Positions 16,225 through 24,219 are shown, counted from the first letter of the stretch. The stretch is DNA of 31,507 bases from an uncultured Collinsella sp. (GCA_900542235.1 UQNB01000019.1:1-31507), one strand, 5' to 3'. Translations and numbers: made by a program. Notes: generated by a model not told the origin, from the letters alone.

Positions 16225-16257
16225 AAAACGCTCCCCAGGATTCGGTCCCAGGGAGCG
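16225..16257 (-). terminator. greA terminator or lysS leader attenuator
   Basis: On the minus strand CGCTCCC pairs with GGGAGCG, with a further GGA/TCC inside, and TTTTAGTTT follows. The T run touches the lysS ribosome site. It ends greA transcripts, but it could equally act on read-through into lysS. Confidence 0.7.
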
Positions 16258-16285
16258 AAAACATACCTTTACGCGGGACCGTGGT

Positions 16286-16756
16286 CTAGCGTGCAATCTT
16301 GGCGATGGTGTAGACGCGAGTCTTGCCGGAAGGCGTAACGACCTCGACGGAGTCGCCCTCGCCGTGACCGATGATGGCGTGGCCGACCGGAGACTCGTTG
16401 GAAATCTTGTGCTCGAGCGAGTTGGTCTCGGTGGTACCGACGAGCGTGACTTCCATGACCTCACCGTTGGGATCAATCAGAGAAACGGTGGAACCGATGG
16501 AGACGGTCAGATCACCTGTGGTGGCAGCAACCTGAGCGTTGGCAAGGATGGCCTGGATCTCGGCAATACGAGCGGCGTTCTGGGCCTGCTTGTCCTTGGC
16601 GGCATCGTACTCGGAGTTCTCCGAAAGGTCGCCGAACGCGCGGGCTTCCTTGATGTCCTCGACGATCTCCTTGGCGTAATCGCCCTCACGCCAAGCGAGC
16701 TCCTCGACGAGCTTCTGGCGGCCCTCAGCGGTCAGTACGATCTGGCTTGCGTCCAT
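16286..16756 (-). CDS. greA: transcription elongation factor GreA
   Basis: A 156-residue factor that rescues backtracked RNA polymerase by stimulating cleavage of the nascent RNA through the secondary channel. The N-terminal coiled coil (about 10-75) carries the acidic tip in ARAFGDLSENSEYDAAKDKQ, the family hallmark. The C-terminal FKBP-like domain ends with SPVGHAIIGHGEGDSVEVVTPSG. I chose the ATG at 16756 after GGGGAGA; ten extra upstream codons do not match the family. A TTGACA lies at 16792-16797 on the minus strand, next to the T run of the tatA terminator, but without a good -10. Confidence 0.96.
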   Translation of the reverse strand: MDASQIVLTAEGRQKLVEELAWREGDYAKEIVEDIKEARAFGDLSENSEYDAAKDKQAQNAARIAEIQAILANAQVAATTGDLTVSIGSTVSLIDPNGEVMEVTLVGTTETNSLEHKISNESPVGHAIIGHGEGDSVEVVTPSGKTRVYTIAKIAR

Positions 16757-16802
16757 ACGGATATCTCCCCAACTCTGATCAAACAATCAACTGTCAACAA
16801 AA

Positions 16803-16837
16803 CGAAAAAGACCGGCTAGCCTGCGGGCAAGCCGGTC
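16803..16837 (-). terminator. tatA terminator
   Basis: On the minus strand GACCGGCT pairs exactly with AGCCGGTC around a 12-nt loop and is followed by TTTTTCGTTTTG. It lies 25 nt after the tatA stop. Confidence 0.85.
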
Positions 16838-16862
16838 AGGTGCTCACCCCAAAGGGATGGGA

Positions 16863-17138
16863 CTACTCTGCGTCCGCGTCGCTGTCCTCTGCCTGCTTCT
16901 TCTTGGCAGCAGCGAGCTTGGCCTCGAGCTCAGCGATCTCCTTGTCCTCCTCGGACTGCTCGACCACGACCTCCTCGGCCTGCTTGGTCTCGGCCTTATC
17001 GTCGCCCTCCATACCCTCGCGGATATTCTTGACGGTAGAGCCGAGGGACTTGCCGAGCTTCGGCAGGTTCTTGGGCCCGAAGATAATCAGGACAACGACG
17101 AGAATAATGATGAGCTCAGGAGCCCTCAGTCCAAACAT
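16863..17138 (-). CDS. tatA: Sec-independent (Tat) protein translocase subunit TatA
   Basis: A 91-residue inner-membrane protein of the twin-arginine export pathway. It has one N-terminal helix (APELIIILVVVLIIF), the hinge FGPKNLPKLGKSLGSTVKNIREG typical of TatA, and a charged tail of Glu, Lys and Ala. The ATG at 17138 has GGAGG before it; the frame stays open further upstream only because it runs through the tRNA. TatA forms the pore with TatC, which is not in this window. It has its own promoter with a palindromic spacer and its own terminator, so it is a single-gene unit. Confidence 0.93.
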   Translation of the reverse strand: MFGLRAPELIIILVVVLIIFGPKNLPKLGKSLGSTVKNIREGMEGDDKAETKQAEEVVVEQSEEDKEIAELEAKLAAAKKKQAEDSDADAE

Positions 17139-17174
17139 GTAGACCTCCACAATACAGCGAGACAAGCTCGAATG

Positions 17175-17203
17175 AGTATACCGCGGGTATCGCGGTATCA
17201 CAA
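17175..17203 (-). promoter_or_regulatory. tatA promoter with palindromic spacer
   Basis: On the minus strand TTGTGA (17198-17203) and TATACT (17175-17180) are separated by exactly 17 nt. The spacer and the start of the -10 hold an inverted repeat, TACCGCG and CGCGGTA, around 5 nt. This would allow a regulator to bind between the two promoter boxes. Confidence 0.65.
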
Positions 17204-17210
17204 CAATAGC

Positions 17211-17239
17211 TAAAAAAAGGGACCGCAAGAAGCGGTCCC
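17211..17239 (-). terminator. tRNA-Pro terminator
   Basis: On the minus strand GGGACCGC pairs exactly with GCGGTCCC around 5 nt and is followed by seven T, 12 nt after the tRNA. Confidence 0.9.
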
Positions 17240-17250
17240 TCCTCATGCTC

Positions 17251-17327
17251 TGGTCGGGTTGACTGGATTTGAACCAGCGACCCCTGCGTCCCGAACGCAG
17301 TGCTCTACCAAACTGAGCCACAACCCG
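17251..17327 (-). tRNA. tRNA-Pro (anticodon CGG)
   Basis: A 77-nt tRNA with the CCA end encoded. The acceptor CGGGTTG pairs with CAACCCG, and the D arm is GCTC/GAGC. The anticodon stem CTGCG/CGCAG has loop TTCGGGA, anticodon CGG, reading CCG. The T arm GCTGG/CCAGT has TTCAAAT. The C1-G72 pair is typical of bacterial tRNA-Pro. It lies between ispE and tatA on the same strand. Confidence 0.96.
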
Positions 17328-17376
17328 TTAGCTCGACTATAGTAACAAAGATTTCCGTCGTGTGCTAGAGAAATTT

Positions 17377-18273
17377 TTACTTCTTTGGCACTTCGATGCG
17401 AACCGTGTTGGGAATGAGCTCCGTCGCGCAGGACCACCAGCCGTTTTGCAGGGCAGCGTCGGCAAGCCTTTCGGCCGTGGCGGCGGTGTCGCAAATGGCA
17501 AATGAGCAGGCACCCGATCCGCACACATCTACAGCAACGGTGCCGTCCTGTTTACGCAGCCAATCGAGAACCATTTGAATCTGCGGCTCCATCTGTGCGG
17601 AAATGACACCTAGGTTGTTATGGATGAGCGCATATGCCGTCTCGGCATCACCAGCATGCAAGGCAGAAGCTATCGCGCCGGGCTTGTCTGCAGGCACCGG
17701 AGCCTCGTCAAAACGTCGATAGGCTTCAATTGTTGAAACGCTTGCCTCGCGCGGCTTGACCAACACGACGGGCGTTGCGGGCAGCGCGGGATACTCAGTT
17801 GCCAGCACGTCTCCCCCACCTACGTAGAACGCAAGGCTCGCGTGCAAAAAGAACGGGACGTCAGCACCAATACCCCGCGCAATGTCGTCGAGCGCGGGGT
17901 CGGTGCGATCAATTCCCCAGAGCTCCGCCAAGGCGACAATGACCGCGGCCGCGTCCGTCGAGGGGCCGCCCAAGCCGGCGCACAATGGAATGCGCTTCTC
18001 AATCGTCACGCAGATGTTTGCCTCGCAACCATAATGCTCGGCCATAGCAACCGCAGCCCGATACGCCGTATTCTTTTGCATGGGAAAATCTGATGCCGGA
18101 ACCGTCTGGACGGTCAGCGCCTGCGCCGGCGCGACCGTCACGGAATCGGAAAGACCGACGGCTGCCATCAGGGAATCGACCCTGTGGTAGCCGCGGTCAT
18201 CGCGCTCGGTATGAACCCCCAGGTAGAGGTTAATCTTTGCCGGCGCGGAAAGAGTCAGGGACCGATCGGTCAC
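17377..18273 (-). CDS. ispE: 4-diphosphocytidyl-2-C-methyl-D-erythritol kinase
   Basis: A 298-residue GHMP kinase that phosphorylates CDP-ME at the 2-hydroxyl, the step between IspD and IspF. It has PAKINLYL at the N-terminus (11-18), the ATP-binding loop PLCAGLGGPSTDAAAV (96-111), GADVPFFL with the catalytic Asp (about 138) and GSGACSFAI near the end. The loop carries Pro where most members have Gly (LGGGSSDAA), a small departure. The start is GTG at 18273 with GAGGAG upstream, 2 nt after the veg stop, so the two are cotranscribed. It completes the CDP-ME steps with ispD and ispF, which lie 15 kb away in this window. Confidence 0.94.
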   Translation of the reverse strand: MTDRSLTLSAPAKINLYLGVHTERDDRGYHRVDSLMAAVGLSDSVTVAPAQALTVQTVPASDFPMQKNTAYRAAVAMAEHYGCEANICVTIEKRIPLCAGLGGPSTDAAAVIVALAELWGIDRTDPALDDIARGIGADVPFFLHASLAFYVGGGDVLATEYPALPATPVVLVKPREASVSTIEAYRRFDEAPVPADKPGAIASALHAGDAETAYALIHNNLGVISAQMEPQIQMVLDWLRKQDGTVAVDVCGSGACSFAICDTAATAERLADAALQNGWWSCATELIPNTVRIEVPKK

Positions 18274-18275
18274 CG

Positions 18276-18572
18276 TTAGTGCTCCTCGAGCTGATTGCCG
18301 AGCGGGGTAAAAATGTGCTCACCGCTCTCGGGGTCGAACAGCTCGACCTGCCCGGTGAGGACATCGATATACTGGTAGGACTGACGCGACTTGCGGCCGC
18401 GACGTTCGTCAACCTCGACGATAAAGACGGCGGGGTGGACGCTCTTGATGGTGCCCATGCGCTCGACGACGCGGGTGCGGCCCATGTTGGCCTTCACCTT
18501 GACGCGATCGCCCACCATATCGGTCAGCTTCTCGTGGATGTCGTCGACGTGATTGACTTCCATCTCTTCCAT
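18276..18572 (-). CDS. veg: Veg family protein
   Basis: A 98-residue small protein like B. subtilis Veg. The core is IHEKLTDMVGDRVKVKANMG, then RTRVVERMGTIKSVHPAVF and RQSYQYIDVLTGQVELF, which matches the Veg pattern of KANGGR, IERSG, YPSVF and SYSYADILT. In B. subtilis it affects biofilm formation; the biochemical role is unclear. I chose the ATG at 18572, which has TGGAGG 8 nt before it; an ATG nine bases further on is possible, and the longer frame needs TTG. It has its own promoter and is followed by ispE with a 2-nt gap. Confidence 0.88.
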   Translation of the reverse strand: MEEMEVNHVDDIHEKLTDMVGDRVKVKANMGRTRVVERMGTIKSVHPAVFIVEVDERRGRKSRQSYQYIDVLTGQVELFDPESGEHIFTPLGNQLEEH

Positions 18573-18598
18573 GAACAGGGCCTCCAGAAGGTGCAATT

Positions 18599-18622
18599 CA
18601 AAAAGGGGATAATACCCCTAAG
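18599..18622 (-). promoter_or_regulatory. small hairpin with T run in the veg leader
   Basis: On the minus strand AGGGG pairs with CCCCT around a 6-nt loop, followed immediately by T. It lies between the veg promoter and its ribosome site, so it could attenuate veg-ispE transcription. The stem is short and the call tentative. Confidence 0.4.
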
Positions 18623-18639
18623 ATAGACAAAACTCTAAT

Positions 18640-18669
18640 ACTATAGCACCCTGTTGCGACCACGCGCAA
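18640..18669 (-). promoter_or_regulatory. veg-ispE promoter
   Basis: On the minus strand TTGCGC (18664-18669) lies 18 nt before TATAGT (18640-18645). The latter is preceded by TGC, giving an extended -10 of the kind also seen before tRNA-Val. Confidence 0.6.
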
Positions 18670-18686
18670 GTAGCTAATTTGGCTAC

Positions 18687-19133
18687 TTACAGATTGTCGG
18701 TATCGAGGACGATGGTGAATGGGCCGTCGTTGACGAGGTCGACTTTCATATCGGCGCCAAAGATGCCATGCGCCACGTGTTCGACATCTTGACGAACGAG
18801 CGTCAGGAAGTACTCGTAGAGCTCGTTGGCGACATCGGGGGCGCCGGCATCCGTAAACGATGGGCGGCGGCCGTGACGGCAATCGGCGAACAGCGTGAAC
18901 TGCGACACTACGAGAACCTCGCCGTCGACATCGGCAAGTGCCAGGTTGGTCTTGCCGTTCTCGTCCTCGTTAATGCGCAAGCCGCGGAGCTTGCCCCACA
19001 GCTTATCGGCCTCGGCGCGCGTGTCGCCGTGGCCCACGCCCAGCAGCACCAGATAGCCGCGCCCAATTTTGCCCACGCACTCGCCGTCGACCGTCACGCC
19101 GGCGTTGAGTACGCGCTGCACCACCGCACGCAC
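18687..19133 (-). CDS. dtd: D-aminoacyl-tRNA deacylase
   Basis: A 148-residue enzyme that removes D-amino acids (and mischarged glycine) from tRNA. It has the catalytic strand VSQFTLFADCRHGRRPSF and the second signature VDLVNDGPFTI, where the Gly-Pro pair forms the chiral filter. The N-terminus MRAVVQRVLNAGVTVDG is typical. Its start is 3 nt after the rdgB stop, so the two are translationally close. Downstream is a small hairpin (AAGTAGC and GCTACTT) overlapping the veg promoter region. Confidence 0.96.
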   Translation of the reverse strand: MRAVVQRVLNAGVTVDGECVGKIGRGYLVLLGVGHGDTRAEADKLWGKLRGLRINEDENGKTNLALADVDGEVLVVSQFTLFADCRHGRRPSFTDAGAPDVANELYEYFLTLVRQDVEHVAHGIFGADMKVDLVNDGPFTIVLDTDNL

Positions 19134-19136
19134 GGC

Positions 19137-19778
19137 CTACTCCTCGCCCGTCAGTTTGGCGGACAGATGCTCGAGCGCGTGGAAACGATGGCTGATGGCG
19201 TTCTTCTCGTCCGCCGTCAGCTCGGCCATGGTCTTGCCCGGCGTGTCGACCGGCAGGAACAGCGGGTCATAGCCAAAGCCGTGATCGCCGCGGCCCTCGT
19301 GTGCGATAACGCCCTCGCAGGCGCCCTCGCCATAGGTGACCAGACCATCCGTGTCGATAAGCGCAACGACGCTCATAAAGCGCGCGGTGCGGTCCTCGTC
19401 CGCCACGCCTTCCAGGTTAACGAGAAGCTTGGCGTTGTTGGCGGCATCGTCTCCGTGCACGCCCGCATAGCGCGCGCTATACACGCCCGGCTCGCCGTCA
19501 AGCGCGTCGACGACCAAGCCAGAATCGTCGGCGATGGCCATGAGCCCCGTCTCTTCGACGGCAGCCTGCGCCTTGATGATGGCGTTCTCCAAAAACGTCG
19601 TGCCGTTTTCCTCGGGGTCCTCAAAATCGCCCAGCTGGCCGAGCGCCACAAAGCGAACCTCGGGCATGACCTTGCCTAAAATGGCCTCGATCTCGGTGAG
19701 CTTATGGGCGTTGCCCGTTGCCACGACAATGGTCGCCGCCGGGTCGAGGGTGTCGATGTCGATCTTCTCAAGTGCCAT
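19137..19778 (-). CDS. rdgB: XTP/dITP diphosphatase (RdgB/HAM1 family)
   Basis: A 213-residue pyrophosphatase that removes non-canonical purine nucleotides (XTP, dITP, ITP) before they enter DNA or RNA. The N-terminal ATGNAHKLTEIEAIL forms the nucleotide-binding loop. The catalytic region is ADDSGLVVDALDGEPGVYSARYAG, followed by GFGYDPLF and, near the end, SHRFHALEHL. A short N-terminal lead (about 15 residues) precedes the usual start, but the ATG at 19778 has AGGAGA in good position. It sits between rph and dtd, a common actinobacterial order. Confidence 0.96.
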   Translation of the reverse strand: MALEKIDIDTLDPAATIVVATGNAHKLTEIEAILGKVMPEVRFVALGQLGDFEDPEENGTTFLENAIIKAQAAVEETGLMAIADDSGLVVDALDGEPGVYSARYAGVHGDDAANNAKLLVNLEGVADEDRTARFMSVVALIDTDGLVTYGEGACEGVIAHEGRGDHGFGYDPLFLPVDTPGKTMAELTADEKNAISHRFHALEHLSAKLTGEE

Positions 19779-19884
19779 GAGTGGTCTCCTTGTCTCTATA
19801 GCAATGCCGCGCCGAGGGCGACGAGGGCCTCCGCCTCTCCCCTCTCAATCAACGGCAGTCTTATACTTCGACGTTTTCCCAGAT

Positions 19885-19921
19885 AAAACCTGCCAAAATA
19901 AACCTGTCCCTTTTTGGCAGG
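19885..19921 (-). terminator. rph terminator
   Basis: On the minus strand CCTGCCAAAA pairs exactly with TTTTGGCAGG around 13 nt, followed by TTTTATC. The stem begins at the base next to the rph stop codon. Confidence 0.85.
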
Positions 19922-20647
19922 TTAGGCGATGGCTTGGCGCTGAAGCTCGATGAGCTCGGCGATGCCTTTGTCGCCCAGGTCGAGCAGGGCGTTGAGGCGC
20001 TTACGGTCAAAGGGCGCCTGCTCGCCAGTGCCCTGGAGCTCGATCATCTCACCGGTGTCGGTGGCGACGAGGTTCATGTCGACTTCGGCATGGCTGTCCT
20101 CGGAATAATCGAGGTCAAGCAGCGTATTGCCGTCGACAACGCCCATGGAGATTGCAGCCACCTGGCCGGTAAGCGGGATGCGCTCGATCTTGCCCGCCTC
20201 GACCCACATGGCGAGGGCGTCGTGCAGCGCCACCCAGGCGCCGGTGATGCTCGCTGTACGCGTGCCGCCATCGGCCTGAATCACATCGCAGTCGACGGTG
20301 ACGGTGTACTCGCCGAGCGCCTTCATGTTGACGACGGTACGCAGGCTGCGGCCAATGAGGCGCTCGATCTCCATGGAGCGACCCTTGCGGTTGGCGTGCT
20401 CGCGCTTGCAGCGCTTGCCGGTCGACGCCGGCAGCATGGCGTATTCCGCGGTCACCCAGCCGACCTTAGCTCCCTTTCGCCAGCCCGGCACGCCCTCCTC
20501 GATTGTGGCGGCGCACAACACGCGCGTGTCACCGAACTCGGCAAAACACGAGCCGTGGGCGTGCTTCATGACGCCACGGGTGAGCTTAACGGGGCGCAAC
20601 TCGTTGGCGGCGCGACCGTTGGCGCGGTTGACCTGCATGTACTCCAT
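19922..20647 (-). CDS. rph: ribonuclease PH
   Basis: A 241-residue phosphorolytic 3'-5' exoribonuclease that trims tRNA 3' ends and helps degrade structured RNA. Landmarks are GDTRVLCAATIEEGVPGW, RKGRSMEIERLIGRSLR (the phosphate-binding region) and VIQADGGTRTASITGAWVAL. The C-terminal ELQGTGEQAPFDR is also typical. The ATG at 20647 has AAAGGAT before it; an ATG three codons later is an alternative. It is followed by a strong terminator, so rdgB probably has its own start signals. Confidence 0.96.
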   Translation of the reverse strand: MEYMQVNRANGRAANELRPVKLTRGVMKHAHGSCFAEFGDTRVLCAATIEEGVPGWRKGAKVGWVTAEYAMLPASTGKRCKREHANRKGRSMEIERLIGRSLRTVVNMKALGEYTVTVDCDVIQADGGTRTASITGAWVALHDALAMWVEAGKIERIPLTGQVAAISMGVVDGNTLLDLDYSEDSHAEVDMNLVATDTGEMIELQGTGEQAPFDRKRLNALLDLGDKGIAELIELQRQAIA

Positions 20648-20701
20648 AGAAAAATCCTTTCGGCAAAAGGTGTGGCGAAGGCTCTGACGGCGGCCTTACA
20701 T

Positions 20702-21586
20702 CTATTTCAGCTCATCGATATCGATATGCTCAATGCTCTTGAGCGGCTGACCAAAGATAAAGCTGCCCGCCACCGCAAACTCGGCAATGTTATCGGCCGT
20801 CGTGGCAAAACGATGCTGCGGCTCGGCGGCGACGCCCGCCAGCTGCTCGCGGCGCGTGAGGATATCGGTCAGCTCGCGCGTGGTCTCCTCGGCGGAACTC
20901 ACGACGCGTACCCCAGGCCCCAGCGCATGGCGGATAGGTCCCACCAACAGCGGAAAATGCGTACAGCCGAGCACCACGGTATCGATACCGTGGTCGCGCA
21001 GTGGCTCAACCGTGGCACCCACCAGCGCACGCACGGCAGGCGTATCGAAGATGTCCTCGTTCTCAAGCCACTGCTCTTGCAGATGCGCACCCGAGGCGAG
21101 CTCGTGTTCGACAACCTCGACAAAGCTCGAGGCGGGGCAGCCGTATACGTCGACGCCGGCATCTAGGTCCTGAATGGCGCGCGTGTAAGCGCCCGAGCGA
21201 ATGGTGAGGTTGGTGGCGAGCACGCCCACGCGACGCGTGCGGGTGCTGTTGATTGCCGCACGGGCACCCGGCGCGATCACGCCGATCACGGGAACGTCGA
21301 GCACCTGCTGGGCCAGACGCAAGGCCGCAGCTGTCGCCGTGTTGCAGGCGATGACCATAATCTTGACGTCGTGCTTCGACAGCCAACGGCCCGCCTGCAA
21401 CGCAAACGAGCGCACCTCATCCTCGGTGCGCGTGCCGTAGGGGCAGCGTTTGGTGTCGCCGAAGTAGTAGACGGACTCGCGCGGCAGCACCGTCGCGATG
21501 GCGCGCGCAACCGTCAGACCGCCCAAACCAGAATCGAACACGCCAATCGGGCGCGTGTCGCCTGTCGGATTCTCGATATCGGACAT
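20702..21586 (-). CDS. murI: glutamate racemase
   Basis: A 294-residue cofactor-free racemase that supplies D-glutamate for peptidoglycan. Both catalytic cysteines are in place: ACNTATAAAL (about residue 80) and LGCTHFPLL (about 208). The N-terminal GVFDSGLGGLTVARAI provides the conserved Asp and Ser, and DTKRCPYG the substrate loop. The start ATG follows TGAGGT with short spacing. It lies between a HAD phosphatase and rph, with murE two genes upstream, so this section supplies cell-wall precursors. Confidence 0.96.
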   Translation of the reverse strand: MSDIENPTGDTRPIGVFDSGLGGLTVARAIATVLPRESVYYFGDTKRCPYGTRTEDEVRSFALQAGRWLSKHDVKIMVIACNTATAAALRLAQQVLDVPVIGVIAPGARAAINSTRTRRVGVLATNLTIRSGAYTRAIQDLDAGVDVYGCPASSFVEVVEHELASGAHLQEQWLENEDIFDTPAVRALVGATVEPLRDHGIDTVVLGCTHFPLLVGPIRHALGPGVRVVSSAEETTRELTDILTRREQLAGVAAEPQHRFATTADNIAEFAVAGSFIFGQPLKSIEHIDIDELK

Positions 21587-21637
21587 TACCTCACCAGTCT
21601 CTCTCGAAAAGACATGTCCAAGTGCGGCGACGCCGCG

Positions 21638-22549
21638 CTACGAACGCGCCGCGACCAGCAGCTCTGCCGTCGCCGCCCAACCGTCGACAATTTTGCCGCG
21701 CGTAACGAAAGCGTTCTCGCAAGCAGCCAGGAACTCGGGCGCACCGGCGCTCGTCAGGCCATTCTCGACCAGGCAGAACGTGCCCACGTGATCGGCCATG
21801 TAGAAGTCGGACTCGGAATCGCCGAGCGCGAGCGTCTCCTCGCGCTCGATCCCCAGGTGCTCGCAGAAGCGCGCGATGGCAACGCCCTTGTTGAGGCCGG
21901 CGGGATTGATGTTAAACGCGCGACCGTCCTCGACGCGATCGAGCTCGAGCGTCGTCGGCTTGGACAGATGCGTCAGGTGACCGTTACAGGCCCACACCAG
22001 GCCGCAGCCGGCCTCGTCCAGGATGGCCTGGACCTCATTGTCGGGCACATCGCCGCGCATGCCGACGGTGACCTCGCGGTACTTGTAGCCGGTCGACATG
22101 TCGTTGTGATACTCGATCTTGTGCGGCCAGCGGGCAAGAATCTTCTCGCACACGCCGGTCTGCTCGATCACCTGGTGCGGAGTAAGGCCGCAGGCGGGGT
22201 CGTAAGGCATGTCGCCAGTCAGATACTCCCAATCGTTGGCTTTGAGGTCGTACATGACCAGGCCGCCCATCTCACCAATGTAGGAGTTGAGGCCGAGCAC
22301 GCGCGCGTCCTCGTGGATCATGGTACGGTTGCGGCCCGAGGTGGGAACCACCTGAATGCCAGCGCGAGCGAGCGCCACGACGGCCTCGACGAGTTTGGTC
22401 GAGGGGTTGTCGTCGTTGTCGCGCAGCACGCACGAGCCGGGCGCGAGCATCGTGGCATCCAGGTCGGTAAAGACGTACTTGACCTTGGCCAAGCGCTCGC
22501 GCATCTCGCCCGAAAGCTCGGCAACGGTCGGCAAGGTGTTGTGGGACAT
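21638..22549 (-). CDS. HAD-superfamily hydrolase, Cof-like phosphatase
   Basis: A 303-residue phosphatase-like protein with all HAD motifs. Motif I is FTDLDATML with the nucleophile and acid Asp pair, motif II TSGR, the motif III lysine is in NKGVAIARF, and motif IV is LGDSESDFYMA. The large cap between motifs II and III places it in the Cof-type (IIB) group, which removes phosphate from sugars or nucleotides. The substrate cannot be read from the sequence. The first 14 codons of the longer frame have no ribosome site, so I chose the ATG at 22549 after GGAG. It sits between murE and murI, but a cell-wall role is only suggested by position. Confidence 0.85.
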   Translation of the reverse strand: MSHNTLPTVAELSGEMRERLAKVKYVFTDLDATMLAPGSCVLRDNDDNPSTKLVEAVVALARAGIQVVPTSGRNRTMIHEDARVLGLNSYIGEMGGLVMYDLKANDWEYLTGDMPYDPACGLTPHQVIEQTGVCEKILARWPHKIEYHNDMSTGYKYREVTVGMRGDVPDNEVQAILDEAGCGLVWACNGHLTHLSKPTTLELDRVEDGRAFNINPAGLNKGVAIARFCEHLGIEREETLALGDSESDFYMADHVGTFCLVENGLTSAGAPEFLAACENAFVTRGKIVDGWAATAELLVAARS

Positions 22550-22656
22550 GGTTACTCCGTTTACGTAGAAGGGTTTGGACTTGGACGGCATGTTTTGATT
22601 GAGGGAACACGCTTATGGCGACAGCGCACTCAGGGCGCCGCCGCCATCATGGTTCA

Positions 22657-24219
22657 TTAGTCAAACTGGGTAACATCGATCAGGCGATTGGCCAGCGAAA
22701 GGTCGCTCTCGATGGGCACGAACTCGTCGCCCACGTGCATGAGCTCCTCGTCACCCTTTGCCAGCAGCAAGACAATGGTGGGAGCATCGGGGTTGACGTA
22801 CTCCTCGCGCGCCGCCTTGAACGCCGCATGCACAGCGGCTTCGCGGTCGAGGATGATCTTGTTCGGCGTATCGTCGGGAACATGCTCGGCAAGCTCGCGA
22901 CAGACCTTCATCGGGTCCTCGTGAGCCGGGTCCTCGTTGGCAAAGATCATCAGGTCGGAATATGGTGCGGCCTCGCGCGGAAGCTGCTCGCGGCGCTCCT
23001 GCGCCTTGCCGCCGGCAGCGCCAAACACTGCAATGACTGGACTAGCGGGAAACGCGCGCTTGACCGACGAGAAAAGCGAACGGAACGAAAGCTGGTTGTG
23101 CGCATAGTCAACGACGCAGATCACGCGGCCGTCCTTCGACTCCACGACCTCCATACGGCCCGGCACACGCAGTTTGGAGAGGCCCTTCTTGATAGCCTCG
23201 ATACCGATGCCGATCTCGCGCGCAGCGGCGATAGCGACCAGCGCGTTTTCCACGTTAAAGTCGCCCGCGATGCCCAGCAGGACCTTCTCCCCCGCCTCGG
23301 ACTCGTCGGCACACAGGCCATGCAGGTTAAACTCGATGTTAAAGCCGACCATGCGCACATCGCTCGCCCACAGGCTTGCCTCGGGATGCTCGACGCCAAC
23401 GGTCACCAAGCGCTCGGCCGTCGACGCTGCCTCCAACACACGGTCAACCTCTTCGGTGCCCAGATTCACCACGGCGGTCTTTGCCTGGTCAAAGATCCTG
23501 AGTTTGCTCTCAAAATAATCCTCAAACGTGGGGTGTTCGATCGGTGAGATGTGGTCACGGCCGATGTTGAGGAAGCACGCCACGTCAAACGGCAGATTCT
23601 CGACGCGTTGGTACTTGAGCGCCTGGCTCGAGACCTCCATGACCATGGACTGGCGACCTGACGTGCGGCAGTTGGCGATATGGCGCCAGACCTCTGGGGC
23701 CTCGGGCGTAGTATTGGTGCTCTCGTAGCACTCGATACCATCGTCGGTGTTCACTGAGCCGATCATGCCGCAGGACTCGCCCGCCGCTTTGATGATGGAC
23801 TGGAGCATAAAAGCGGTCGTGGTCTTTCCCTTGGTACCGGTGATACCCACGATCTTGACGTCGTGGTCGGGACGGTCGTAGACCTCCGGCGGCAACAGGG
23901 CCATGGCCGTGCGAACGCTATCAACAACCAGCATCGCAGCACCGCTCTCCTGCGCCAGCGGCTCCAGAGACTCGACCAGCGACTCCTCGCACACAAATGC
24001 GACGGCGCCCGCATCGAGCGCCATGCTCAAAAACGCGGGCTTAAAGGCAGTGCCTTTGCAAAAGAACACGTCACCCGCCGAGACCGTACGCGAATCAAAC
24101 GAGCAGCCGGTCACGGCACGCTCGTCAACCTGCTCTGACGCGCGCAGCTCGCCGCACACATCGAGAAGCGTGGCAAGCGTATCGACCGTGGTCACGGTCG
24201 CGGAATCCGAATGGTGCAT
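22657..24219 (-). CDS. murE: UDP-N-acetylmuramyl peptide synthase (MurE-type ligase)
   Basis: A 520-residue Mur ligase that adds the third amino acid to UDP-MurNAc-L-Ala-D-Glu. It shows the ATP loop GITGTKGKTTT (125-135), NTTPEAPEVW (169-178), MEVSSQALKY, FESKLRIF with the lysine likely carbamylated, and VVDYAHNQ (371-374 DYAH). DAP-adding MurE enzymes carry DNPR in the substrate loop. Here the matching place reads NEDPA (428-432), so the substrate is probably not meso-DAP but lysine, ornithine or another diamino acid. The start ATG follows AAAGG. A HAD gene and murI follow in the same direction. Confidence 0.92.
   Translation of the reverse strand: MHHSDSATVTTVDTLATLLDVCGELRASEQVDERAVTGCSFDSRTVSAGDVFFCKGTAFKPAFLSMALDAGAVAFVCEESLVESLEPLAQESGAAMLVVDSVRTAMALLPPEVYDRPDHDVKIVGITGTKGKTTTAFMLQSIIKAAGESCGMIGSVNTDDGIECYESTNTTPEAPEVWRHIANCRTSGRQSMVMEVSSQALKYQRVENLPFDVACFLNIGRDHISPIEHPTFEDYFESKLRIFDQAKTAVVNLGTEEVDRVLEAASTAERLVTVGVEHPEASLWASDVRMVGFNIEFNLHGLCADESEAGEKVLLGIAGDFNVENALVAIAAAREIGIGIEAIKKGLSKLRVPGRMEVVESKDGRVICVVDYAHNQLSFRSLFSSVKRAFPASPVIAVFGAAGGKAQERREQLPREAAPYSDLMIFANEDPAHEDPMKVCRELAEHVPDDTPNKIILDREAAVHAAFKAAREEYVNPDAPTIVLLLAKGDEELMHVGDEFVPIESDLSLANRLIDVTQFD

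Noticed and set aside
16207..16285. T-box or other known riboswitch before lysS
   Set aside because: The leader is short and the conserved T-box strings are absent. Only a simple hairpin with a T run is present.
16863..17321. Longer start for tatA through the tRNA
   Set aside because: The extra 61 codons run through the tatA promoter, the tRNA terminator and tRNA-Pro. The ATG at 17138 has a good ribosome site and the family start.
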